Translations under genes and position numbers: made by a program
Notes under the pieces: model-generated
The model's input: only the letters and a program-made list of their open reading frames with translations
The model's database searches: none
What the model was told of the DNA's origin: nothing
NCBI RefSeq assembly: GCF_964204645.1
Contig: NC_134026.1
Location: 7,440,001-7,504,000 of the forward strand
Reading direction: 5' to 3'
Length of the DNA stretch: 64,000 nt
DNA from: Tubulanus polymorphus
Taxonomy: Eukaryota; Nemertea; Palaeonemertea; Tubulaniformes; Tubulanidae
Shown: positions 55,990 to 64,000 of the stretch, piece by piece
How positions within the stretch are numbered: position 1 is the stretch's first letter
How the letters are laid out: every line of letters begins with the position of its first letter

Positions 55990-56940
55990 TTATTTGTCTG
56001 GATTTCTACAGTGGATTTTCATACAGAAATACTCACGAATTTCTCGTCCCAGTAAAAGATATATGTAGAAATTAACCATATAGTTACACATTTGAAACTG
56101 TGTGAAAATATCATATAAAAAATCTCTCCGTTGCGGTGAGATTGGCAAAAACGTAGTAATAGTGGATGGAAGTATAAATATTGCAAATGCGAATGAAACT
56201 GTTACAAGCATTATTGTTGTACGTTTTGATTTTGTAGTTTTCTGATCAGACGAAACCATTTTTGAACCTCTGAATAACTGAACTATTATAACAGTATTTG
56301 ATGTAATAATCAAAGACAACGGAAGTATATAAACGTGGGTGACGAATATGGTAAAGACTATTATTTGGTCAAACAATTTAAAGTAGCATCCGAAAAACTG
56401 GTCAGTAAAATGTATCGACAAAGTTTGTAGAAGATTTATAACCAGGACATTTACTGTAGTGATTGTCATTATAGCAAATCTAGCGAATTTCGGTGTACAT
56501 ATCAAACGAGATGCGAACGGGAAGCGCACAACTGCCGCACGTTCTAGAGATATGGCTACTATTAACCAAGAACTATTGCTGCTTGCAAGTAGCATTACAA
56601 ATTCATAGATTTGACAACTCAGCAGAGAATTCATCATGAATATAGGACGATCTAGAACGTGAAGGAGAACAAACTGTAAGACAGGCATCAGTGTTAAACT
56701 AATGCAGTACATAGAATCACTGAGAGACAAAACGATAAGATAGTTAGCGTAAGATAGACTGCGGAATCTGCGACTAATCATAATCAGAAAAGTAGCTGAA
56801 TTTCCGAAGGCTCCTAAGAAGAACAAAGTCGGCAGAATGACCAGTGACACAGTATAGTAGATTCCAGACCTATTCACCACAGACATGAGAACGATGTAAC
56901 TGCTGTAAGTTCGACCAATCGCAATCTGAGTAGAATTCAT
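55990..56940 (-). CDS. orphan class A GPCR, intronless (copy 11)
   Basis: A 316-residue receptor. The ORF extends three codons further (MSL), but the family start MNSTQ at 56,940 is preferred. TM1 FGNSATF, TM2 LSLSDSMYC (the Asp kept, the usual Phe replaced), TM3 LSCQIYEFVMLLASSNSSW, ERAAVVRFPFASR (an Arg and an Ala where others have Leu and Thr), TPKFARF, ECL2 FFGCYFK, TM6 FILP, TM7 NFYIY. An array of GTGTGAGAGTGTACTGA leader repeats lies upstream (56,960-57,150). Ligand unknown. Confidence 0.9.
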   Translation of the reverse strand: MNSTQIAIGRTYSSYIVLMSVVNRSGIYYTVSLVILPTLFFLGAFGNSATFLIMISRRFRSLSYANYLIVLSLSDSMYCISLTLMPVLQFVLLHVLDRPIFMMNSLLSCQIYEFVMLLASSNSSWLIVAISLERAAVVRFPFASRLICTPKFARFAIMTITTVNVLVINLLQTLSIHFTDQFFGCYFKLFDQIIVFTIFVTHVYILPLSLIITSNTVIIVQLFRGSKMVSSDQKTTKSKRTTIMLVTVSFAFAIFILPSTITTFLPISPQRRDFLYDIFTQFQMCNYMVNFYIYLLLGREIREYFCMKIHCRNPDK

Positions 56941-57828
56941 GAGGCTCAAATGAGAGGTTACTGACTGAGTGACAGCGTACTCACTGCGTGAGAGTGTGCG
57001 GACCGTGTGAGAGTGTGCGTACCGTGTGAGGGTGTACTGATTGTGTGAGAGTGTACTGATTGTGTGAAAGTGTACTGACTGTGTGAGAGTGTACTGACTG
57101 TCTGAGAATGTACCGACGACTGTCTGAGAGTGTGCTGACTGTCTGAGAATGTTCTGGAACTGACCGTGTCTTCTGGCATATTGGAAAACAAATCTTGCGT
57201 TGTTATGAATACATTATCAACCTCTTTATTAAAGCTACAATTCATTTGTAAGATTTATTATTATCTGTAAATAGAAAATCAATTCTCAGAAATCTGACGC
57301 AATTTACTCAGATTTTGTGAAAGTTTATTATTGTGTAAGATATATATGTAACTGAATTAAATACTAATATTCGTCGTACAAGAATTCATTGTAAATGGTA
57401 ATAAATGTTATAGTAAAACATCTGAACAGGTTGGAAAATATTTCATCTGTTCGTTGATCCTACGAGCAATTATCCAACGGAAGTTACGGTAGATCGTCTG
57501 CTGCGTCTGTTTTGTTACGATCGTCTGTGGTTGGTCTAGAACTAGTTCCGGTTCCGTTGCGGGTAACGGGTACTCTCAATAGTTTCTATCGTTCCATCCT
57601 CACTATCCACAGTCGGTTCCTCATGGCAGTTAGTATTCACGTGATTTCAGCCCTTTTGATTCAGGAAAAAAGCAATTGAATTGATATCAATGACTGAGTG
57701 GCTGCTTTGCGGCCATCTTGTGAGGAGTTAAAAAACCAACTGCAATCGATAACATAAAATTACGAAACGATGAATTACCAGATTTTTAGTTTTTGATCAG
57801 CACTTAACCCGAGAATAAAATATAATGC

Positions 57829-57900
57829 AGGTTCTACCGAGATTCGAACTCGGGCTACTGGATTCAAAGTCCAATGTGCTAACCACTACACCATAGAACC
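57829..57900 (-). tRNA. tRNA-Gln (anticodon TTG)
   Basis: A complete 72-nt cloverleaf: the acceptor GGTTCTA pairs perfectly with TAGAACC, the D arm has GTGTAGTGGTTAGCAC, the anticodon loop is CTTTGAA (TTG) on stem TTGGA/TCCAG, and the T arm is CCGAGTTCGAATCTCGG. The discriminator is T, as in other eukaryotic tRNA-Gln. No intron; CCA is not encoded, as expected. A TTTT terminator follows about 9 nt downstream (57,817-57,820). The A and B boxes are intact, so it is likely functional. Confidence 0.93.
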
Positions 57901-58205
57901 ATATGTTATCAGACACAGTTCTGAGCCTAGTTTATCGCTTCTTTGAGCTGGTCAGCGTGGGAGTCAAGGTCCCTTTGAATAAACTTGTTTGGTAATATTT
58001 CGTATTGTATTTCTAGTTTTATGTCTAGGGGAGGAGGGGGCTGCTCTGGATGACTATCGGGATAAAATCTTGAACGTCGAAACCTTGAATCGATAAATCA
58101 TTAGCAAAGAAACTCCTCGTTTTATTAGTCTGGGATTCTCTATCGTTACAACACGTTAAAGTGTTTCACCAATGGTTGTATGCAGTGAATCTAACATGAA
58201 ACCAA

Positions 58206-58300
58206 TGATATTCACGAATTTCTCGTCCCAGTAAAAGATATAAGTAAAAATTTACCACATAGTTACACACATTTGAAACTGTCCACAAATGCCGTAGGAA
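58206..58300 (-). pseudogene. GPCR C-terminal fragment
   Basis: The TM7-tail region (matching CNYVVNFYIYLLLGREIREY with changes) survives over about 90 bp, without the rest of a receptor. The sequence to the right, up to 58,550, has no further similarity that I can see. Confidence 0.75.
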
Positions 58301-58556
58301 AAAATTTCAAAATTATTCATGGATGGAGAGCATTTCTTCGTAATAGATCCTTGACTCAAAAATATGATAATTCCTATGGTGTACGCATTTTTCATAGCTG
58401 TTTTATTTTTTTTAAATTTTTTTGTATGGCCAAAACACTCAATCACTTAACGATCTCAAACTGAATGCCTATGAGATGTATGAATATAATAATTATGAAT
58501 GTATCTATGCACGAGAATTGTTTTCGGATCTTAAAATGCGTTTATTTTTCTGAAAT

Positions 58557-58618
58557 ATTCTGAAATGTCTGCTAGTTCATATAAACTGTTTATTAACAGC
58601 TAGCAGACATTTCAGAAT
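58557..58618. repeat. hairpin with perfect 19-bp arms
   Basis: ATTCTGAAATGTCTGCTAG and its exact inverse CTAGCAGACATTTCAGAAT surround a 24-bp loop. It lies between a GPCR fragment and copy 13. Confidence 0.8.
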
Positions 58619-58882
58619 AATACTAGATCTTGGTTTTCAAATCAGGACGGTATGGAAAGTCAAAGTGAGGATCTAACTCTACTACGGTTTCATCAGTAGT
58701 TGGAGTTTTGTCGTCAACTTTACCGAGGACTTGAAACTGGAAGTCACAGATCACCAACGGAATCTACGATACGTATTATTCACGCTGAAAATCGAGCTTT
58801 TTCCCAACTGACAAGCGGAAATTCTAAGTTACTTAGTTTTACTGAATGAATTACAATATTGTATCAAACTTGAATACAATGG

Positions 58883-59833
58883 TTATTTGACTGAATTTCT
58901 ACAGCGAATTTTCGTACAGAAATATTCACGAATTTCTCGTCCCAGTAGAAGATATATGTAAAAATTAACTACATAGTTAAACATAAAGAATTGTGTAAAT
59001 ATATCATAAAGAAAATCTCTCTGTTCCACTGAGATTGGTAAAAATGTAGCTATAGTGGATGGAAGTGTAAATATTGCAAATGCGAGTGAAACTGTTACAA
59101 GCATTATTGTTGTACGTTTTGCTTTTGTAGTTTTCTGATCAGACGAAATCATTTTTGAACCTCTGAATAACTGAACTATTATAACAGAATTTGACGCTAG
59201 AATCAGAATTAACGGTAACAGGTAAATATAAATGACTATTATGACGAAAAATTTTATCTGGTCAAACAATTTGTAGTAACATCCAAAAAACCGGTCGGTA
59301 AAATGTATGGACAATGCCGGTGTAAGATTCATAACCAGTACATTCACTGCAGTAATTATCAACATAGTAAATCTAGCGAATCTCGGTGTACATATCAAAC
59401 GAGATGTGAACGGGAAGAGCACAACTGCCGCACGTTCCATAGATATTGCTACTATTAACCACGAACTATTGCAGGCTGCAAGGTTCATTGTAAATTCATA
59501 TGTTTGACAACTGATCAGTGAATTCATGATGAATATTGGACCATCTTTAACGTGCAAGAGAACAAACTGTAAAACAGGCAACAGTGTATAATTGAAACAG
59601 TACGTGAAATCACAGAGAGACAAAACGATAAGATAGTTAGCGTAAGATAAACTGCGGAATCTGCGACTTATCATTATCAGGAAAGTAGCTGAATTTCCGA
59701 AGGCTCCTAACAGGAACACGATAGGCAGAATGACCAGTGGCACAGTGCGGTAGATTCCTGACCTGTTCACCACAGACATGATGACTATGTAACTGTTATA
59801 AGTTCGGCCGATTTGCATCTGAGTTGAATTCAT
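58883..59833 (-). CDS. orphan class A GPCR, intronless (copy 13)
   Basis: A 316-residue receptor. TM2 LSLCDF, TM3 ISCQTYEFTMNLAACNSSW, SMERAAVV, the third loop slightly changed (KMISSDQKTTKAKR), TM6 FTLP, TM7 MFNYVVNFYIY where the usual Cys is Phe. The start codon has the upstream out-of-frame ATG. The upstream flank is 59,834-60,200. It is a possible donor for a short patch in copy 14 (RFARFT). Confidence 0.9.
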   Translation of the reverse strand: MNSTQMQIGRTYNSYIVIMSVVNRSGIYRTVPLVILPIVFLLGAFGNSATFLIMISRRFRSLSYANYLIVLSLCDFTYCFNYTLLPVLQFVLLHVKDGPIFIMNSLISCQTYEFTMNLAACNSSWLIVAISMERAAVVLFPFTSRLICTPRFARFTMLIITAVNVLVMNLTPALSIHFTDRFFGCYYKLFDQIKFFVIIVIYIYLLPLILILASNSVIIVQLFRGSKMISSDQKTTKAKRTTIMLVTVSLAFAIFTLPSTIATFLPISVEQRDFLYDIFTQFFMFNYVVNFYIYLLLGREIREYFCTKIRCRNSVK

Positions 59834-60200
59834 GATTCATGAGTATCAAATATTCTGCCTGAGAGTGTACTGACTGTGTGAGAGTGTATACTGACTCTCT
59901 GAGAGTACTGAATGTACAGGCTGACCGTGTCTTCCCGCGTATCGGAAAATATATTTATTACAGTAATATAAAGAAATCATTAAAGTCTTTATTAAAGCTA
60001 CAATTCATTTGTGAGATTTATTGTTAATAGCGATTAGAAAATCAATTCTTAGAAACCTAACTCAATTTACTTTGATATCGTGAAAGTTTATTATTCGGTA
60101 AAATATTGATTTCTAAATCAAATATAAATATACGTTGTACAAGGATTTATTGTAAGTGGTGAACTATCTTATAGTAAATCGTCTGAACTGGTTGCATAAT

Positions 60201-60990
60201 GTCTCTCGTCAGTTCTATACAGAGAAATCACAGGTATAATTGCATCGGTTCATTATTCAACTACATAGATACACAGGACAGTTGTTTGGGTTTCATTGGT
60301 TCCAGTTGTACAGCTGTGACGGCTTGAACCCATTTCCACAGTTGTGTGGGTTTAATTCGACTGTGATCCCAGTTCCAGTTCCAGAGTTGTGTGGGTTCAA
60401 TTTGACTGTTAACCCAGTTCACATAGTCTACGTATATTTTGATCAACTTGCTAGAAGTCTAAATTTTGATCAACTTGCTAGATAGACCATGTTAACAACT
60501 GGTTTTAGGGGTTTTTACGCCATTCGGATTTAAATTAGACTGCTGTTTGAACAGTGTTGTGCGTATTGCTGGCAAACACGCGCTTTGATTAATTGAACAT
60601 TTACTGTGAATTCAATAGAACAACAGTTAATGTAATGAATGGATGGAGAATTTTAAAGGTTTTACATGTTTAAGAGTTGTACAAATCAAACATGAAATGC
60701 TATCATTTATTGAATGTCACTGTAGCCAGTCCGCAGTGGATCGAAGTGAGACGAGTACGTTTTGCCGGCACCATCAACACACCCACACGTGAAAGCGCCG
60801 CCCGTAGCGTTATAGGTTGTCAGGCTAATAATATCACTATCGAGGAAACCTTTTCGGAATGGTTTTTTTTTCGTTCTAAAGAAACGAAAAAATTGATTCT
60901 TTACCCCGAGTCTGTGTGTTGTGTGGACAATTAGAATATAAACAATGATTTGTGGAAAAGGAATTTTAATCCGAAGAATCATACTTGATA
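60201..60990. other. intergenic spacer, TTCCACAGTTGTG units then duplicated flank
   Basis: 60,290-60,420 holds several TTCCACAGTTGTG-type units as at 37,150-37,400. From 60,477 on the sequence is the second copy of 44,414 onwards. The segment around 60,720-60,840 (CACCATCAACACACCCACAC) is conserved also at 37,680-37,800, but has no intact long frame. Confidence 0.65.
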
Positions 60991-61941
60991 TCAATGGTCT
61001 GAATTTCTACAGCGGATTTTCTTACAGAAATAATCACGAATTTCTCGGCCCATTAACAGATATATGTAGAAATTTATCACAAAGTTACACATTTGAAACT
61101 GTGCAAATATGTCAAAAAGAAATTCTCTCTGTTCTGCTGAGATTGGTAAAAATGTAGCAATAGTGGATGGAAGTGTAAATATTGCAAATGCGAGTGAAAC
61201 TGTTACAAGTATTATTGTTGTACGTTTTGATTTTGTAGATTTCTGATCGGACGAAACCATTTTTGGACCTCTGAATAACTGAATTATTATTACAGAATTT
61301 AATGCAATGATCAAGATTAATGGTAACAGATAAACGTGGACAACAAATAAGGAGAAAAATTTTATTTGGTCGAATGATTCATAATAACATCCAAAGAACT
61401 TGTCAGTAAAATGTATCGAAACTGTTGGTAGAAGAATGGGAACCAGTACATTTACTGCAGTTATTATCAATATAGTAAATCTAGCGAATCTCGGTGTACA
61501 TATCAAACGAGATGTGAACGGGAAGAGCACAACTGCCGCACGTTCTAGAGATATTGCTACTATTAACCACGTACTATTGCTGCATGCAACCGCAAATACA
61601 CATTCGTAGAGTTGACAACTGATCAGTGAATTCACGATGTATATTGGACCTGTTTTCAAATGCAAGAGAACAAACTGTAAAACAGGATTCAGTGTGAAGT
61701 TGATACAGAACGTGAAATCACTGAGAGACAAAACGATGAGGTAGTTAGCGTAGGACAAACTGCGGAATCTGTGACTTATCATTATCAGGAAAGTAGCTGA
61801 ATTTCCAAACGCCCCAAACAGGAACAAAATAGGCAAAGTGACCAGTGACACAGTTCGGTAGATTGCTGACCTGTTCACTAGAGACATGAGAACAATGTAA
61901 CTGTTATAAGTTCGGCCGATTTGCATCTGAGTTGAATTCAT
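60991..61941 (-). CDS. orphan class A GPCR, intronless (copy 14)
   Basis: A 316-residue duplicate of copy 7. The five differences are ERA for ERV at 133-135, RFT for RFV near 155, ALNS for ASNS in TM5, TTIIL for TTIML at the start of TM6, and NFVIN for NFVVN in TM7. All family marks are kept. The first two differences make it resemble copy 13. The upstream flank 61,942-62,350 matches 45,880-46,290. Confidence 0.9.
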   Translation of the reverse strand: MNSTQMQIGRTYNSYIVLMSLVNRSAIYRTVSLVTLPILFLFGAFGNSATFLIMISHRFRSLSYANYLIVLSLSDFTFCINFTLNPVLQFVLLHLKTGPIYIVNSLISCQLYECVFAVACSNSTWLIVAISLERAAVVLFPFTSRLICTPRFARFTILIITAVNVLVPILLPTVSIHFTDKFFGCYYESFDQIKFFSLFVVHVYLLPLILIIALNSVIIIQLFRGPKMVSSDQKSTKSKRTTIILVTVSLAFAIFTLPSTIATFLPISAEQREFLFDIFAQFQMCNFVINFYIYLLMGREIRDYFCKKIRCRNSDH

Positions 61942-63090
61942 GATTCTCGCAAATCAAATGAGAGTGAACTGACTGTCTGAGAGTCTACTGACTATCTGCG
62001 AGTTTACTGGCTGTCCGAGAGTATGCTGACTGCCAGTGAGAGCAATGACTATCTGAAAATGTACTGGAACTCGACCGCGTCTTCTCACGGCTTGCAAAAT
62101 TAATTCAAAGATATCATTTAGGTCTTTATATACAGTTACATTCATTTCTAAGATTTATTGTAAACAGCGAATAGAAAATCAATGCACTGAAATCTAACAC
62201 ACATTTTCAAATTTTGTGAAAGTTTATTATTGTGTAAAATATAAATGTAACTATATCAAATATCATTATACGTTGTACGAGAATTCATTGTAAATTGTAA
62301 AATATATTATACTAAAACATCTGAACAGGTTGGAAAATGTACACACAGATCAAAACAACATCAGTTCATTATTAAACTACACACAGGACAGTAGCCAGCA
62401 ATACTCAAGGGCTCATAGTTGTGACGGGCATCTATGATTTATCGAAATGACTACTTATACTTAGTAAATTGAATTGCAAAAACATTTTGAGACTCAAACC
62501 GGGAGATGACTCTAGTAATGTGAGAACTTAGATGGTGACTTAAGCAAGAAAATCTAAAATGTCATTTATGTAATTTATGAATATAAAATTCTTTTGTATT
62601 TAAGATTTTCATATCTTATTTTCAATTTTCAGTTAGTCAGTGTCTACCATTCCTGAGTTAGTTTTTAATTTTGATGCTCATGGCCAAAAGAGCACATTTT
62701 TTCTCCAAAGTTTCCATTTTATTTTCCGAGTTTGTAACTCGGAATAAACCTCCAAAGATCGCATTTAACAGAGAAAACTAGTTTATTCCGAGTTGCAAAC
62801 TCTGAATAAACCTCCAAAATCGCATTTAACTGAGAAAACTAGTTTATTCCGAGTCACAAACTCGGAATTAACCTCGAAATATTTTTTTGATAGATATGTC
62901 GCCAGGACGCTTCCGTAGGTACCAATGCAGTAATGGTGATTAGAAATTACTGAATGTCACTGTAACCTACGAGCAATTATCTAACAATTATCTTAGATAA
63001 TCGCTCGTAGCTGTAACAGGTCCACAGAAGAGTTAAAAGTTGTATGCAGTAACTCAAACTTGAAATGAATGGTTATTTGTCTGAATTGCT

Positions 63091-64000
63091 TCAGCGGATT
63101 TTCATACAGAAATATTCACGAATTTCTCGTCCCAATAAAATATATATGTAGAAATTTACCACGTAGTTACAAACATGGAATTGTGTGAATATATTGTATA
63201 GAAAATTTCTCCGTTCCAATGGGATTGGTACCAATGCAGTAATAGTGACTGGAAATGTGAATATTGCAAATGCTAGTGAAACTGTTACAAGCATTATTGT
63301 TGTACGTTTTGATTTTGAAGAATTCCGATCAGACGAAACCATTTTTGACCCTCTGAATAACTGAACTATTATAACAGAATTTGATAGAATGATTATTATA
63401 AACGGTAAAAGATAGATATGGGTGATACCTACGATACGATAGGTTATTTGGTGAAGCGATTGAAAGTAACACCCAAAAAAAGACTGTTCAGTAAAATGTA
63501 TCGAAAAAGTAGGTAGAAGATTTATAACAAGTACATTCACTCCAGTCATTATCAATATAACAAATCTAGCGAATCTCGGGGTACATATCAAACGAGATTT
63601 GAACGGGAAGAGCACAACTGCTGCACGTTCTAGAGATATTGCTACTATAGACCACGAACTATTGAAGACTGCAAGGTACATTATAAATTCATAGGTTTGG
63701 CAACTGATCAGTGAATTCATCATGAATATAGGACCATTTTCAGCGTGGAAGAGAACAAACTGCAAAACAGGCATCAGTGTAAAACTGGTGCAGAACGTGA
63801 AATCACAGAGAGACAAAATGATAAGATAGTTAGCGTAAGATAAACTGCGGAATCTGCGACTTATCATTATCAGGAAAGTAGCTGAATTTCCAAACGCTCC
63901 AAACATGAACACGATAGGCAGAATGACCAGTGACAAAGTGCGGTAGATTCCAGACTTGTTCACTACAGACATTAGAACGATGTTACTGTTATAAGTTCGA
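63091..64000 (-). CDS. orphan class A GPCR (copy 15), 5' end beyond window, premature stop
   Basis: Duplicate of copy 8, cut by the window edge after the codons following RTYNS; by alignment the start would lie about 26 bp outside. The only coding changes seen are a Val-to-Ile in TM1 and a TGT-to-TGA change at 63,091-63,093 that removes the last six residues (CSNSDK). The seven helices are complete, so the protein may still work without its terminal cysteine. Confidence 0.88.
   Translation of the reverse strand, partial: RTYNSNIVLMSVVNKSGIYRTLSLVILPIVFMFGAFGNSATFLIMISRRFRSLSYANYLIILSLCDFTFCTSFTLMPVLQFVLFHAENGPIFMMNSLISCQTYEFIMYLAVFNSSWSIVAISLERAAVVLFPFKSRLICTPRFARFVILIMTGVNVLVINLLPTFSIHFTEQSFFGCYFQSLHQITYRIVGITHIYLLPFIIIILSNSVIIVQLFRGSKMVSSDRNSSKSKRTTIMLVTVSLAFAIFTFPVTITALVPIPLERRNFLYNIFTQFHVCNYVVNFYIYILLGREIREYFCMKIR

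Larger units (their letters stand above)
60477..64000. repeat. recent segmental duplication (second copy of 44,414-48,000)
   Basis: The two segments match almost base for base at an offset of about 16,062 bp, over intergenic DNA, two GPCR genes, the 62-bp array and the palindrome. The duplicate runs off the right edge, so its full length is unknown. Confidence 0.93.

Overview
This window comes from an animal nuclear genome. It is AT-rich, with one multi-exon housekeeping gene whose GT-AG introns are full of short transposons, a tandem array of intronless receptor genes, a tRNA gene and many minisatellites. The density of foldback elements and the lineage-specific receptor expansion suggest a marine invertebrate, probably a lophotrochozoan such as a mollusc. 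That placement is inference; nothing in the window fixes the species.

Layout. Positions 1-7,000 hold no gene I can support: a CpG-rich patch (about 600-1,130), a 1 kb minisatellite (1,490-2,450) and a 39-bp minisatellite (5,812-6,160). Positions 7,534-10,801 carry two intronless class A GPCR genes on the minus strand. Positions 12,625-28,575 carry 24 plus-strand coding exons of dynactin subunit 1 (p150Glued, DCTN1): the Ser/Pro-rich linker, coiled coil 1, inter-coil domain, coiled coil 2 and the C-terminal domain. About 1,173 codons and the true stop are present; the CAP-Gly exon(s) must lie left of the window, so the two GPCR genes probably sit antisense inside a DCTN1 intron. Positions 28,576-33,200 are 3' UTR and repeat-rich intergenic DNA. 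From 33,236 to the right edge there is a second, larger block of minus-strand GPCR copies: eight intact or nearly intact genes, three pseudogenes and three C-terminal fragments, with one tRNA-Gln(UUG) gene at 57,829-57,900.

The receptors form one family of 314-317 residues with the class A skeleton (Asn in TM1, Asp in TM2, the TM3-ECL2 cysteine pair) but altered signature motifs: DRY reads ERA, CWxP reads FTLP, NPxxY reads NFYxY. Each copy carries a conserved upstream module of about 400 bp, including short repeats next to the start codon, so genes were duplicated together with their 5' flanks. At least three duplication blocks are visible. The most recent (44,414-48,000 against 60,477-64,000) is nearly identical over 3.5 kb, and one copy has gained a premature stop. 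One receptor clade has only broken members here, each with a different lesion. In one of them a TTCTG microsatellite next to the start codon has grown to 169 units, against 6 and 2 units in its paralogues.

Because blocks are duplicated, several transposon insertions can be read against a paralogous site without the insertion: a probable solo LTR (53,791-54,188), a terminal-inverted-repeat MITE (6,998-7,352) and a 1.78 kb insertion that splits a GPCR (40,656-42,435). DCTN1 introns hold a piggyBac deletion derivative that still encodes a transposase-like N-terminus, and three related TTAA-flanked MITEs.
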